Shown one piece after another: positions 8,284-16,918 of a stretch of 64,000 bases of DNA. The notes beneath the pieces are model-generated. The model was given only the letters and a program-made list of their open reading frames with translations, ran no database searches and was not told the origin of the DNA. Positions within the stretch are counted from its first letter, which is position 1, and each line of letters opens with the position of its first letter. The stretch comes from Ectobacillus polymachus (lineage in GTDB: Bacteria; Bacillota; Bacilli; Bacillales; Bacillaceae_G), in assembly GCF_048159605.1 (NCBI RefSeq), contig NZ_JBLREB010000001.1, forward strand, positions 124,001-188,000, read 5' to 3'. The position numbers were made by a program, and so were the translations under genes.

Positions 8284-9315
8284 ATGAATACAAAGGAAAA
8301 CGTAGAAAAAGTAGAGTATACATTACCTTACCATCAATATGTTGATCCGAAGGTCTTAGAGGAAGAAAGAAAAAATATCTTTTATAAAAATTGGATTATG
8401 GTGGGGCATACAAGCCAAGTGGAGAAAGTTGGAGACTTTTTCACATTCGATTTAGCGGGAGAGCCAATTATCGTAACACGGGGGGAGAATGAAGAGCTTC
8501 ATGCCTCTTATAATATTTGTCCACACCGTGGTGCAATTGTGGAACGTGCGGAATACGGAAATAAAAAAGTTTTCCAGTGTATCTATCATGGATGGACCTT
8601 TCATTTAGACGGAACAGTGAATAAAACTCCAAATTTCAAGGAAAACGAACTGCAAGATCATAAGTGTATGACTTCTATTCGTTTAGAAGTATATCAAGGG
8701 ATGATTTTTGTCAATCTCGATCCGGACGCACCTGATCTTCAAACGATGTATCGAACATTTTTAGATCAGATCGACGAATATACTTTTCTTCCTTCATTGA
8801 AGCTAGTTAGAGAAAATCGCCGTGTGATTCACGCAAACTGGAAGTCTGTTATTGATAATTACTTAGAATGTGATCATTGTAGAATTGCACATCCAGCTTT
8901 TACAAAAACATTTGATTTGGAAAATTATAGCATTATTCCTTATGATAATTTTTCCTATCAATGTACGGTTGGAAGCAATGGTGAAGAGGAATCAGGTGCT
9001 CGTTTTTATTGGATATGGCCAAACACAATGATCAGTATCTATCCGGGGAGCGAGAATATTTCAACGACGCAAATTATCCCGGTTGATGAAAAAAGTACAT
9101 TAGCAATCTATCGTTATTATTTTGTGAATGAAAACTTAACGAAAGAAGATGAAGCTTTAATTAAATTTGTTGATCAGGTGCGAGAAGAAGATTTTGAAAT
9201 AGTTGAGCTTTTGCAAAGTGGATTACATTCTCAAGCGTTTGGAAAGGGAATCTATTCACCGACCGAGCATGCTCTACATCATTTCCATCAATTGTGGAAA
9301 CAAGCTATGGAATGA
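8284..9315 (+). CDS. Rieske non-heme iron oxygenase, alpha subunit (CntA/GbcA-like)
   Basis: Oxygenase of 343 residues from ATG 8284, which has AAGGGGG upstream; ATG 8245 lies at or before the predicted mRNA start. The Rieske [2Fe-2S] ligands are C79-x-H81 and C99-xx-H102. The catalytic iron ligands are H198 and H203 in NYLECDHCRIAH, with D303 as the probable third. The bridging position three residues before H198 is Glu (E195), as in carnitine and related quaternary-amine oxygenases, rather than the usual Asp. The next gene is a BCCT quaternary-amine transporter, so the likely reaction is oxidation or demethylation of a betaine-type compound. No reductase gene is nearby; a partner must be elsewhere. 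Confidence 0.85.
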   Translation: MNTKENVEKVEYTLPYHQYVDPKVLEEERKNIFYKNWIMVGHTSQVEKVGDFFTFDLAGEPIIVTRGENEELHASYNICPHRGAIVERAEYGNKKVFQCIYHGWTFHLDGTVNKTPNFKENELQDHKCMTSIRLEVYQGMIFVNLDPDAPDLQTMYRTFLDQIDEYTFLPSLKLVRENRRVIHANWKSVIDNYLECDHCRIAHPAFTKTFDLENYSIIPYDNFSYQCTVGSNGEEESGARFYWIWPNTMISIYPGSENISTTQIIPVDEKSTLAIYRYYFVNENLTKEDEALIKFVDQVREEDFEIVELLQSGLHSQAFGKGIYSPTEHALHHFHQLWKQAME

Positions 9316-9330
9316 TTCAATCGATTCACC

Positions 9331-9356
9331 TATCCACCTGCATTAGCAGGTGGATA
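9331..9356 (+). promoter_or_regulatory. Perfect 11-bp stem-loop inside the operon
   Basis: TATCCACCTGC-ATTA-GCAGGTGGATA between the oxygenase and transporter genes. No T run follows, so it is more likely an mRNA-stability or processing hairpin than a terminator. Confidence 0.6.
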
Positions 9357-9424
9357 TTTATGAAAGCGCTTTATGGAGAGGGTTACGCAAATATCAGATA
9401 AGAAGGAAGGGGAGGATCTACGAT

Positions 9425-10975
9425 ATGAAACAATCAAATGTAGAGAAAGGTATCTTTTGGTCGGCTCTAGCTATAGTTGCTGCTTTAGTGATACCCGTTT
9501 TGTTTAATCCGAAACAAGGAACCGCCGTTCTTGGAGATCTTCATCATTTGATTGCAAAAAGTTTGAGTTCCATATATTTATGGTCTGTCGTAGTTGCGTT
9601 AGGCTTCTTGATGTGGCTAGCCTTTAGTAAATATGGAAAGATAAAATTTGGTGAACCAGATACGAAACCGGAATTCTCAACATTTAGCTGGTTAGCCATG
9701 TTATTTACAGCTGGTATTGGTGCAAGTATTACGTACTGGAGTGCCATTGAATGGGCTTATTATTACACAGAACCTCCTTTTGGGGCTCAGCCTAAAACGA
9801 TCCAAGCAGCGGATTGGGCGGCTACGTATGGATTATTTCATTGGGGCTTTAGTGCTTGGGTATTGTATTGTCTACCTGCATTGCCGATTGCCTACAACTT
9901 ATACGTGAGGAAAAACTCGAGTGTAAAATTAAGTGCAGCTTGCGGGGGAGTTCTCAAAAAGGGAGAAAATGGTTGGATAGGAAAGTCTATTGACGTTTTC
10001 TTTATGGTAGGTCTTGTTGGAGGCATAGGAGCAGCTTTAGGACTAGGACTTCCATTGATTTCAGAAGGTATTTCTAATTTATTTCATATAACCCGAACTT
10101 CTACGCTAGATATAACCCTCATCGTAATATTGACATTAATATTCTGTGTTAGCACGTATTTTGGACTAAAAAAGGGCTTGAAACGATTAGCTAATATCAA
10201 TACGTATCTCTTCTTAGCACTATCTGCCTTCGTTCTTTTAGCTGGCCCAACATTGTTTATTATTTCAAGATTTACAGATAGCGTTGGTATTTTACTACAG
10301 AACTTCTTCCGTATGAGTTTCTATACTGATTCTATCGCTCATTCTGGCTTTCCAGAGGCTTGGACTGTATTTTACTGGGCATGGTGGATCACTTGTGCTC
10401 CGTATATGGGAATCTTCGTAGCGAAAATTTCAAAAGGAAGAACGATCAGACAAGTTATTTTTGCCGAATGTATTGGGGGAACAATCGGATGCTGGACAGC
10501 CTTTTCCATTTTTGGCAATACAGGACTTTACTTTGAACTTCACAAACTTGTACCTGTAATCGACATTTTAGAGAAAAAAGGTGGAGAAGCCGCCATTGCT
10601 GCAATATATCAAGGGCTTCCTGGCGGTAATATTGCATTGTTAGTCATCGTTATCATTACCCTTATATTTCTATCTGCTACACTAGATTCTTCTTCTTACA
10701 CGTTAGCAAGTGCAGCTTCTAAAACATTATCATTGGACGGGGAACCAGCTCGTTGGCACAAAATATTTTGGGCTTTCGTGATTGAACTTGTGGCATTTTC
10801 AATGATGTTTGGAGGAGGTCTACATGCACTTCAATCCGTAGTAGTTATTACATCTGTTCCACTTATATTAATAATGGCAATGGCAGCAATATCACTAGTT
10901 AAATGGATAAAAGAGGATCAAATTAAGAAAGAAGTAGAAATATACAATGAACAAACCTCAAAACGTTCTTCTTGA
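9425..10975 (+). CDS. BCCT family transporter (betaine/carnitine/choline)
   Basis: Secondary transporter for quaternary amines, 516 residues, about 12 membrane segments. Start is ATG 9425, after AAGGAAGGGGAGG; the frame extends to 9350 but without a site. Family hallmarks: EWAYYYTEPPFGAQP, FHWGFSAWVLYCLPALP, and the signature YWAWWITCAPYMGIFVAKISKGR. Unlike osmoprotective OpuD/BetL, it is not alone: it follows a Rieske oxygenase under sigma-54 control, so a catabolic role (substrate uptake, or CaiT-like exchange) is more likely. The C-terminal tail is short, without the long osmosensing extension of BetP. Confidence 0.9.
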   Translation: MKQSNVEKGIFWSALAIVAALVIPVLFNPKQGTAVLGDLHHLIAKSLSSIYLWSVVVALGFLMWLAFSKYGKIKFGEPDTKPEFSTFSWLAMLFTAGIGASITYWSAIEWAYYYTEPPFGAQPKTIQAADWAATYGLFHWGFSAWVLYCLPALPIAYNLYVRKNSSVKLSAACGGVLKKGENGWIGKSIDVFFMVGLVGGIGAALGLGLPLISEGISNLFHITRTSTLDITLIVILTLIFCVSTYFGLKKGLKRLANINTYLFLALSAFVLLAGPTLFIISRFTDSVGILLQNFFRMSFYTDSIAHSGFPEAWTVFYWAWWITCAPYMGIFVAKISKGRTIRQVIFAECIGGTIGCWTAFSIFGNTGLYFELHKLVPVIDILEKKGGEAAIAAIYQGLPGGNIALLVIVIITLIFLSATLDSSSYTLASAASKTLSLDGEPARWHKIFWAFVIELVAFSMMFGGGLHALQSVVVITSVPLILIMAMAAISLVKWIKEDQIKKEVEIYNEQTSKRSS

Positions 10976-10983
10976 TAGAATCA

Positions 10984-11025
10984 ATCCGGCAGAAAAATAG
11001 TTTTCTGTCGGATCTATTATTTTAT
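10984..11025 (+). terminator. Terminator of the Rieske/BCCT operon
   Basis: ATCCGGCAGAAAA and TTTTCTGTCGGAT pair with one mismatch, followed by a T-rich tract. Confidence 0.75.
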
Positions 11026-11191
11026 TAAATTTCTGCCTTCCTCTTATATCTACCCTTCCTTGTCTTCTGTACTTGCTGAAACCTCTTACTAACCAATTCC
11101 TTCATTTTGATAAAATAATTTACTTATATTTTTATCAATGTTACACTTCAAATTGCCTATTAACATTGCTAAATAAGAGAGGAGACAATAC

Positions 11192-12688
11192 ATGCAGAAA
11201 GAAACCAAACTTGTTCCAGTTATGGCTGCACTTATTTTAGGTATTTTCGTGGCATCATTAGATAATACAATTGTTGCGACGAGTATGGGATCGATTATTG
11301 GCGACCTAGGTGGTCTAGATAAATATGTATGGGTAACATCTGCATATTTAGTCTCAGAGATGGCTGGTATGCCAATCTTCGGGAAGTTATCAGATATGTA
11401 TGGTCGAAAAAGGTTTTATATGATTGGGATTTTGCTGTTTTTAGCTGGATCCATGTTATGTGGAACTGCACAAACGATCGTGCAGTTATGTGTTTTTCGT
11501 GCGATTCAAGGAATTGGTGGAAGTGCGCTGATGCCAATTGCATTCACGATTATTTGGGATGTCGTTCCTATGGAAAAACGCGGCAAACTGAGTGGCGTAT
11601 TCGGTGCGATCTTCGGTTTATCGAGTATCGTTGGTCCTTTATTAGGTTCGTTTATTACCGATAATTTTCACTGGCGTTGGATTTTCTACATTAACATTCC
11701 AATTGGTTTAATTGCATTATTCTTAATTCTTACCTTTTACAATGAATCAAAAAGACACACACATCAGAATATTGACTGGCTTGGAGCCATTCTTCTTGTT
11801 GGCTTCTCCGTATCACTTATGTTTGGACTTGAATTAGGCGGGGGTACATACGCTTGGGATTCATGGCAAATCATTTCGTTATTTGTCTTAGCTGTATCTT
11901 GCTTTGTCATTTTTATGTGGGTAGAGAAAACGGTAAAAGATCCGATCTTACCTTTTGCATTATTTAAAGAACGTTTGTATACAAGCAGTGCTTTAATCGG
12001 AATGTTTTACGGAGCTGCCTTTATGGTGTCTACCGTGTATATCCCGCTATATATCCAAGGGGTAACTGGTGGAACGGCGACAAACTCAGGTTTATTATTA
12101 TTACCGATGATGGTTGGTACAAGTATCGGTGCCCCAATTGGCGGAGCACTTGCAAATAAGATCAGTTATAAACGCATTATGATTATGTCTGGAATTGTGA
12201 TGGGGATAGGAACGTATTTCCTTACCACATTAGAACCTAATACACCAAGATGGATGTTAACCATTTATATGTTCATTGTTGGAATTGGAGTAGGGCCTTC
12301 ATTTTCTGTACTTAGTATGGCTTCTTTGCAGAAAGCATTGCCACAACAACGAGGAATTGCAAGTTCAACAAGTAACTTCTTACGTTCATTAGGAATGACC
12401 CTTGGAATCACGATCTTTGGTGTCATTCAAAAAAATAGTTTCTCTGCAGGATTACCAGAAAGCTTGAAACAAGGTGGGCTTGGCAAAGATAGTAGAGCCT
12501 TACTATCTCCTCAGTTACGTTCGCATATTCCGCCAGACATTTTAAACCATATTACAGAAGTGTTAACGAACTCTATCACAACGACATTTTTATGGACGTT
12601 TGTTCCACTCGTCATTTCTTTTGTCTTTATTCTTTTCATGAGTAAAGAAAAATTATCTGATGCCAAAAGACAACAACAAGCGGGATAG
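11192..12688 (+). CDS. DHA2-family MFS drug transporter, second copy
   Basis: A 498-residue, 14-helix efflux protein of the EmrB/QacA type. It shows ASLDNTIVATSM in helix 1, motif A GKLSDMYGRKR and motif C GPLLGS. A strong site (GAGAGGAGA) precedes ATG 11192. It is clearly related to the pump at 4989 but diverged and more AT-rich, so this is an old paralogue or a separate acquisition. No regulator adjoins it; it is bounded by terminators on both sides. Substrate unknown. Confidence 0.88.
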   Translation: MQKETKLVPVMAALILGIFVASLDNTIVATSMGSIIGDLGGLDKYVWVTSAYLVSEMAGMPIFGKLSDMYGRKRFYMIGILLFLAGSMLCGTAQTIVQLCVFRAIQGIGGSALMPIAFTIIWDVVPMEKRGKLSGVFGAIFGLSSIVGPLLGSFITDNFHWRWIFYINIPIGLIALFLILTFYNESKRHTHQNIDWLGAILLVGFSVSLMFGLELGGGTYAWDSWQIISLFVLAVSCFVIFMWVEKTVKDPILPFALFKERLYTSSALIGMFYGAAFMVSTVYIPLYIQGVTGGTATNSGLLLLPMMVGTSIGAPIGGALANKISYKRIMIMSGIVMGIGTYFLTTLEPNTPRWMLTIYMFIVGIGVGPSFSVLSMASLQKALPQQRGIASSTSNFLRSLGMTLGITIFGVIQKNSFSAGLPESLKQGGLGKDSRALLSPQLRSHIPPDILNHITEVLTNSITTTFLWTFVPLVISFVFILFMSKEKLSDAKRQQQAG

Positions 12689-12741
12689 ATAAGTATTTTG
12701 TCCCTATTAAATATTAAAATTAATTGCAGCAAATTATGTTT

Positions 12742-12771
12742 TTGCAGGAGATGATACTCCTGCATTTTTTT
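12742..12771 (+). terminator. Terminator after the second MFS gene
   Basis: TGCAGGAG-ATGATA-CTCCTGCA followed by seven Ts. A near copy with the same flanking ATGTTT is at 18204-18242. Confidence 0.9.
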
Positions 12772-13016
12772 GTAGTGAGGCTAGTTGTTAAATTATAGAC
12801 AAATTTAATTCTGGAAAAAGCTATTAAAAATACCTAATTATATAGTAATATAATGAAAGCAGGAAATTTCTAAGAGTTTTTAGAACCTGTAGATATGAAA
12901 TTTTTAAACTTTGTGAAGGAGGAAAAACAGATTTAAAAAGAATATAATTAGCGAAAAATATAATGTATTAATCGAATATTTCGGTTATTAATAAATAAAT
13001 GAGGGTAGGGATCTAT
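12772..13016. other. AT-rich intergenic region before the zinc-ribbon gene
   Basis: Contains an isolated AAGGAGG at about 12916 followed at once by stops in all useful frames, perhaps the relic of a lost gene. No other structure seen. Confidence 0.3.
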
Positions 13017-13466
13017 ATGTTTTGTCATAATTGCGGTGAAAGAGTAGAGAGGAATGGGGCTAAATTTTGTTCTTCATGTGGAGCTCCATTACAAAATATT
13101 AGAACTACTGATTTACAGGAAACAGCAGCAGCTTCGCAAGAGAGAGAAATAACGAATGAGTCTGCATGGAACGATTCATCAGAACATGTTACGGATAGAG
13201 AAGAAAAACTATATTATCAAGAGCAATTCCGTAAATTTGATGAGAACAATGGTGCTTTCAAAGTGACTTGGAATTGGGCAGCTTTCTTTTTCGGATGGAT
13301 ATGGTATTTGTATAAAGGAATGGTTGGAAAAGGTATTCTCTATTTATTTCTTCTTGCTTTTCTTGCCTTTAGCATTCAATTTCCGTTTGTAATTTGGATA
13401 CTTACTGGTATCATTGGAAACTATGATTATTACTTGTATAAAAGAAAAAACACACAATGGTGGTAA
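13017..13466 (+). CDS. Zinc-ribbon membrane protein (DUF2628-like)
   Basis: A 149-residue protein. The N-terminal zinc ribbon has two CxxC pairs (FCHNCGE and FCSSCGAP), then an acidic linker. A C-terminal part with aromatic-rich membrane segments (WNWAAFFFGWIWYLYKG, then ILYLFLLAFLAF and a third) resembles DUF2628. ATG 13017 is chosen over 12999 because GAGGGTAGGGA lies just before it. Function unknown; such proteins are usually anchored with the ribbon in the cytoplasm. Confidence 0.7.
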   Translation: MFCHNCGERVERNGAKFCSSCGAPLQNIRTTDLQETAAASQEREITNESAWNDSSEHVTDREEKLYYQEQFRKFDENNGAFKVTWNWAAFFFGWIWYLYKGMVGKGILYLFLLAFLAFSIQFPFVIWILTGIIGNYDYYLYKRKNTQWW

Positions 13467-13538
13467 GATCCTTACAATCTACTGAGAGATGAAAATTATT
13501 TTACGTTACTTTACATATGGGGAGAAGAGTTATAAACG

Positions 13539-13569
13539 CCATCTCATAGAAATTTGAGATGGTATTTTT
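13539..13569 (+). terminator. Terminator after the zinc-ribbon gene
   Basis: CCATCTCA-TAGAAATT-TGAGATGG stem followed by a T-rich tail. Confidence 0.75.
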
Positions 13570-13707
13570 CTATTTTCAGGATTTTTAGTATACTTACTAT
13601 CTCGTAAATTATGATTCATAATTAGGATTTTCGAAAACATAAAATAATGAATACAGTTTGAGAAAGGAAAGCCTTAAAATACATAAATAATAGAGGTGTT
13701 GATTAAC

Positions 13708-13872
13708 ATGGGGCTTAGATTTCGAAAGAGTTTTAAAGTCGCACCAGGTATTCGTATGAGTGTTAGCAAAAGCGGTGTTGGTATGAGTGTCGGAGGGAAA
13801 GGGCTGCGGTATAGTGTGCATTCTAGTGGAAGACGACAAACAACTGAAAGTATACCAGGTACCGGAATTTGA
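13708..13872 (+). CDS. Short DUF4236 protein (54 residues)
   Basis: Reading ATG 13708 gives a glycine/serine-rich protein starting MGLRFRKSF. It contains SKSGVGMSVGGKGLRYSV, the hallmark of DUF4236, and ends SIPGTGI. A GAGGTG site lies 9 bp upstream. Family members normally continue a little past GTG(L/I) with a Tyr-containing tail. Here TGA 13870 stops it and the next codons read GYSLSL, so it may be slightly shortened. Function unknown. Confidence 0.75.
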   Translation: MGLRFRKSFKVAPGIRMSVSKSGVGMSVGGKGLRYSVHSSGRRQTTESIPGTGI

Positions 13873-14092
13873 GGATATAGTTTATCATTAATAGTGTGGA
13901 ACCATATCATAATTAAAGTAGACTTTGTTCTTAAGGTATTGATAATACTATAGTTACAGGGTTCTTATACATCAAAATTGTAGTATGTTCTAAGGAATGC
14001 TTTGTGTTGGTAACACTAAGTATTCCTTAGAATATTTTTTTGTTTTGGGATATTGGTCATAATGTTGTTAAAGATTGTAGTATTACACAGTT

Positions 14093-14857
14093 TTAAATTA
14101 AATTCACATCGTATTGTTTCAGCAAAGTCATTATAGCATCTTTGGGTGCAGTCTCTGTAATAATACCATGGAAATCTGCTATATTTGAAAAATTAAAGAT
14201 TCCATATAGATTGAATCTCTCATTTGGCGCCATTAGGTATAATTCTTTAGATATACTCATAATTGCCTTTTTAGTACCTGAATCCTCGGAGACGCCAGAA
14301 CTAACGCTTCCGTCACTAAGATCTATTCCACTACAACCTAAAAATGCTTTATTGCAACGATAAAGATTAATTTGTTCAATAGCAACTGAACCTATATTTC
14401 CACCTACAAAAGGATTAAAATCTCCTCCAATAAAAATTACTTGCATCTTTAAATCTAAGTGAAGTAGTGATGATATTTCAACCATATTTGTTATTAGAGT
14501 AATATTCTTAGGATTTTGTATAAGCAGTTTTGTAAGGAAATAGGAAATACTTGATGAATCTAAAAAGATTGTATCAGTATCTTTAATTAGCTCATATGCT
14601 TTTTTAGCTATGATTTCTTTTAAATCTGTAATATTTTCAACTCTTTTAAAGAAACTCTCTGCATTTGTAATAGTACGATTTATATTAATAGCACCGCCAT
14701 AAGTACGTTGTAATAAGTTGTTATTCTCTAAAACACGAAGATCTTTTCTGATCATACTTTCACTTACTTTAAATTGTTTACTTAAATCTTTTACTAATAC
14801 TTTTCCTTCTCTTTCTAATTGCTCTAATATATGCTTGTGCCTTTCTTCGATAAACAT
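14093..14857 (-). CDS. DeoR family transcriptional regulator
   Basis: A 254-residue sugar-type repressor from ATG 14857 (GGAGG upstream); the open frame runs on to 14917 without a site. The N-terminal DeoR helix-turn-helix reads RHKHILEQLEREGKVLVKDLSKQFKVSESMIRKDLRVLE, followed by the family-typical RTYGGA. The rest is the sugar-phosphate-isomerase-like sensor domain (DTIFLDSSS, GGDFNP, AFLGCSGID). It is divergent from a HAD phosphatase with paired repeats between them, so it probably controls that gene and itself. The effector is likely a phosphosugar. Confidence 0.88.
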   Translation of the reverse strand: MFIEERHKHILEQLEREGKVLVKDLSKQFKVSESMIRKDLRVLENNNLLQRTYGGAININRTITNAESFFKRVENITDLKEIIAKKAYELIKDTDTIFLDSSSISYFLTKLLIQNPKNITLITNMVEISSLLHLDLKMQVIFIGGDFNPFVGGNIGSVAIEQINLYRCNKAFLGCSGIDLSDGSVSSGVSEDSGTKKAIMSISKELYLMAPNERFNLYGIFNFSNIADFHGIITETAPKDAIMTLLKQYDVNLI

Positions 14858-14927
14858 AGTTTCCTCCAATTGATTCTCATTTAATTCTATTTTAATAACA
14901 ATAATATAAAAATACAATTAAATTGTT

Positions 14928-14965
14928 GATTAAATGGGAATGAATGATATAAAATGTGATTAAAT
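14928..14965. promoter_or_regulatory. Paired GATTAAAT repeats, candidate DeoR operator
   Basis: GATTAAAT at 14928-14935 and 14958-14965, exactly 30 bp apart, each followed by one base and GGA. They lie in the divergent DeoR/HAD spacer upstream of the HAD start, the expected place for a DeoR site. Confidence 0.5.
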
Positions 14966-15017
14966 AGGATGAAACGCAACAAAGCAGGAACGTTTAATAG
15001 TGGAGGACGATGGAATT

Positions 15018-15803
15018 ATGAAAAAGGCAATATTTTTTGATATTGATGGAACTTTATTAGATTGTTTAAATGGAATCATAGATATTACATCAAGAGTAAA
15101 AAAGGCTATACATGCGTTGCAAGCGAATGGTGATTATGTTTTTATTGCATCAGGCAGACCATACGCTTTTTTAAATGAGGCTATACGTAATTTTGGGTTT
15201 GATGGTCTTGTACTTACTAATGGATCATATGTAAAAGTCAAAGAAAAATGCATATATAAGGAGTCTATGAAGAAAGATTATGTAAAAGATTTGGTATATA
15301 ATTTTGAACAGCGCAATATTCAGTATATATTACAGGGAGAAACTTATTCATATATAAAAGATGAAAACAAAAAATTGCATTCATATTACGATTCATATAA
15401 TATACCTAAAACATATTTAGAAGGTAATTTTAATCATGAAGAAATAGACATATATAAAATTGAAATGTTATGTTGTGATCTAAAAGGAATAGATTATTGT
15501 CTTTCATTAGGAAATGGCGAATATACTTATATGCATGATGAAGAGAACGGTGTTTTTGAATTATATTCAAAAACAAACTCAAAAGCTTCAGGAATAATAA
15601 AAGTGCTGGATTATTTGAATATTCCATTAGAAAATAGTTATGCATTTGGTGATGGAAAAAACGATATTGAGATGTTATCAACAGTAGGTTGTGGAATAGC
15701 AATGGGTAATGCGGATGATTATGTAAAAAGTTTTGCTAAAAAAATTACAGATACAGTGGAAAATGATGGAGTAGCTTTAGAAATAGAAAGGTTTATTTTA
15801 TAA
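15018..15803 (+). CDS. Cof-type HAD-IIB phosphatase
   Basis: A 261-residue sugar-phosphate-type phosphatase. The motif I nucleophile is FFDIDGTLL at the N-terminus, motif II is FIASGRP, and motif III/IV is FGDGKNDIEML followed by GCGIAMGNA, all complete. The C2B cap lies between motifs II and III. ATG 15018 is used because TGGAGGA precedes it; GTG 15000 lies at the site itself. Regulated probably by the divergent DeoR gene, which points to a phosphosugar substrate. Notably AT-rich even for this genome. Confidence 0.88.
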   Translation: MKKAIFFDIDGTLLDCLNGIIDITSRVKKAIHALQANGDYVFIASGRPYAFLNEAIRNFGFDGLVLTNGSYVKVKEKCIYKESMKKDYVKDLVYNFEQRNIQYILQGETYSYIKDENKKLHSYYDSYNIPKTYLEGNFNHEEIDIYKIEMLCCDLKGIDYCLSLGNGEYTYMHDEENGVFELYSKTNSKASGIIKVLDYLNIPLENSYAFGDGKNDIEMLSTVGCGIAMGNADDYVKSFAKKITDTVENDGVALEIERFIL

Positions 15804-15958
15804 AGAAACTTTAGAAAACACTAGTCTCCATTCTCTATCGTAATTGTGGTGAAGTATTGCTTTTTTTATATAAAGATTTTCAACAATCAGGCGCAATTCT
15901 GCAGCAAGAATGGTGCTCTTTCTTTATGTTAAGGGTCATTTTATGGAGTAACAAAAAT

Positions 15959-16000
15959 ACCCAATTTCTCAACTAATGAAGAGAAATTGGGCTTTTTATT
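15959..16000. terminator. Bidirectional terminator between the HAD and hydrolase genes
   Basis: CCCAATTTCTC and GAGAAATTGGG form an 11-bp stem with T-rich tracts on both strands. Upstream (15880-15925) is a CAGGCGCAATTCTGCAGC segment that looks like part of a dispersed Bacillus repeat. Confidence 0.85.
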
Positions 16001-16021
16001 TAAATTTGGTGTTTGGATTTC

Positions 16022-16918
16022 TTAAACCGATAGAATCCAGTCGGCAATGTCATTTATAACTTGTTTATCTACATGTTGCGAAACATCATACTCTTCTTTC
16101 ACTTTTAATATATCACCATAAACAGAAGGCATAAACAAATGATTCAAGTTCGGATAAAGTTTACATGTTACATTTCGCATATCACTCAATAAATGTTTGT
16201 AACCATTAAAATCTTTTTCTACTGATACATGGAAGTCTTTATCTCCTTGTAAAATGAATACTGGCTTTTTCAATATCTTTAGATAATTTGTAGATGGATG
16301 TTCGCCCATTTCTTTAAAGTAGTAGGCTCTAACATGTTCTCCTAAAACTGCGGTTGATTTTGCTTCTTTATCGCTTAGATTATAGATGTTGTCAAATTTT
16401 GATGATAGTGCTGCTACTTGTTCCTTATCAACCATTTTCGAAAACTGTTCCATCATAATTTCCTCTAATTTACGTGGAGAACCGCCCATAATAATGATTC
16501 CAGCAAAATTTCCACCTTCTGCATCAATTCGTGGAGCTAACATCCCTCCTAAACTATGGCCGATAATAAATATTTTGTTTGAATCAATACGTGCATCTTT
16601 TCGTAAGAAATCAGCTGCAAGGATGGTATCTTCAATGGTTTCTTCTTTAACTGATATTCCAGTATCGTTGATCATTTCATTGCCATATACGAATGTTCTC
16701 TTGTCATATCGCAGCACTGCAATTCCTTGTTCTGACAAACCTTCGGCAAGGTCTTTAAAAGGGGTATTATTTCCGACTTTTTCATCCATGTTACTTGGGC
16801 CAGAGCCTTGAACCAATACAACCACAGGAAACAAAATATTAGCTTCATCAGGAATGGTTAATATTCCATTAAGAGGATATTTTGTTTCAGCACCTATAAC
16901 AATTTTTTCATCAGCCAT
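16022..16918 (-). CDS. Alpha/beta hydrolase (esterase, YqkD/EstA-like)
   Basis: A 298-residue serine hydrolase. The oxyanion region is VQGSGPSN and the nucleophile elbow GHSLGG. The acid is likely in LQGDKDFHV and the base in PNLNHLFMP. No signal peptide, so it is cytoplasmic. ATG 16918 overlaps the upstream regulator stop (ATGGCTGA, 8-bp overlap), so the two are translationally coupled. Substrate unknown; the XRE regulator is presumably autoregulatory and controls the pair. Confidence 0.85.
   Translation of the reverse strand: MADEKIVIGAETKYPLNGILTIPDEANILFPVVVLVQGSGPSNMDEKVGNNTPFKDLAEGLSEQGIAVLRYDKRTFVYGNEMINDTGISVKEETIEDTILAADFLRKDARIDSNKIFIIGHSLGGMLAPRIDAEGGNFAGIIIMGGSPRKLEEIMMEQFSKMVDKEQVAALSSKFDNIYNLSDKEAKSTAVLGEHVRAYYFKEMGEHPSTNYLKILKKPVFILQGDKDFHVSVEKDFNGYKHLLSDMRNVTCKLYPNLNHLFMPSVYGDILKVKEEYDVSQHVDKQVINDIADWILSV

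Noticed and set aside
4989..12688. Window as a composite antibiotic-resistance island, because of two efflux pumps
   Set aside because: The pumps are ordinary chromosomal DHA2 genes with separate control; no flanking IS elements or integrase were found around them.
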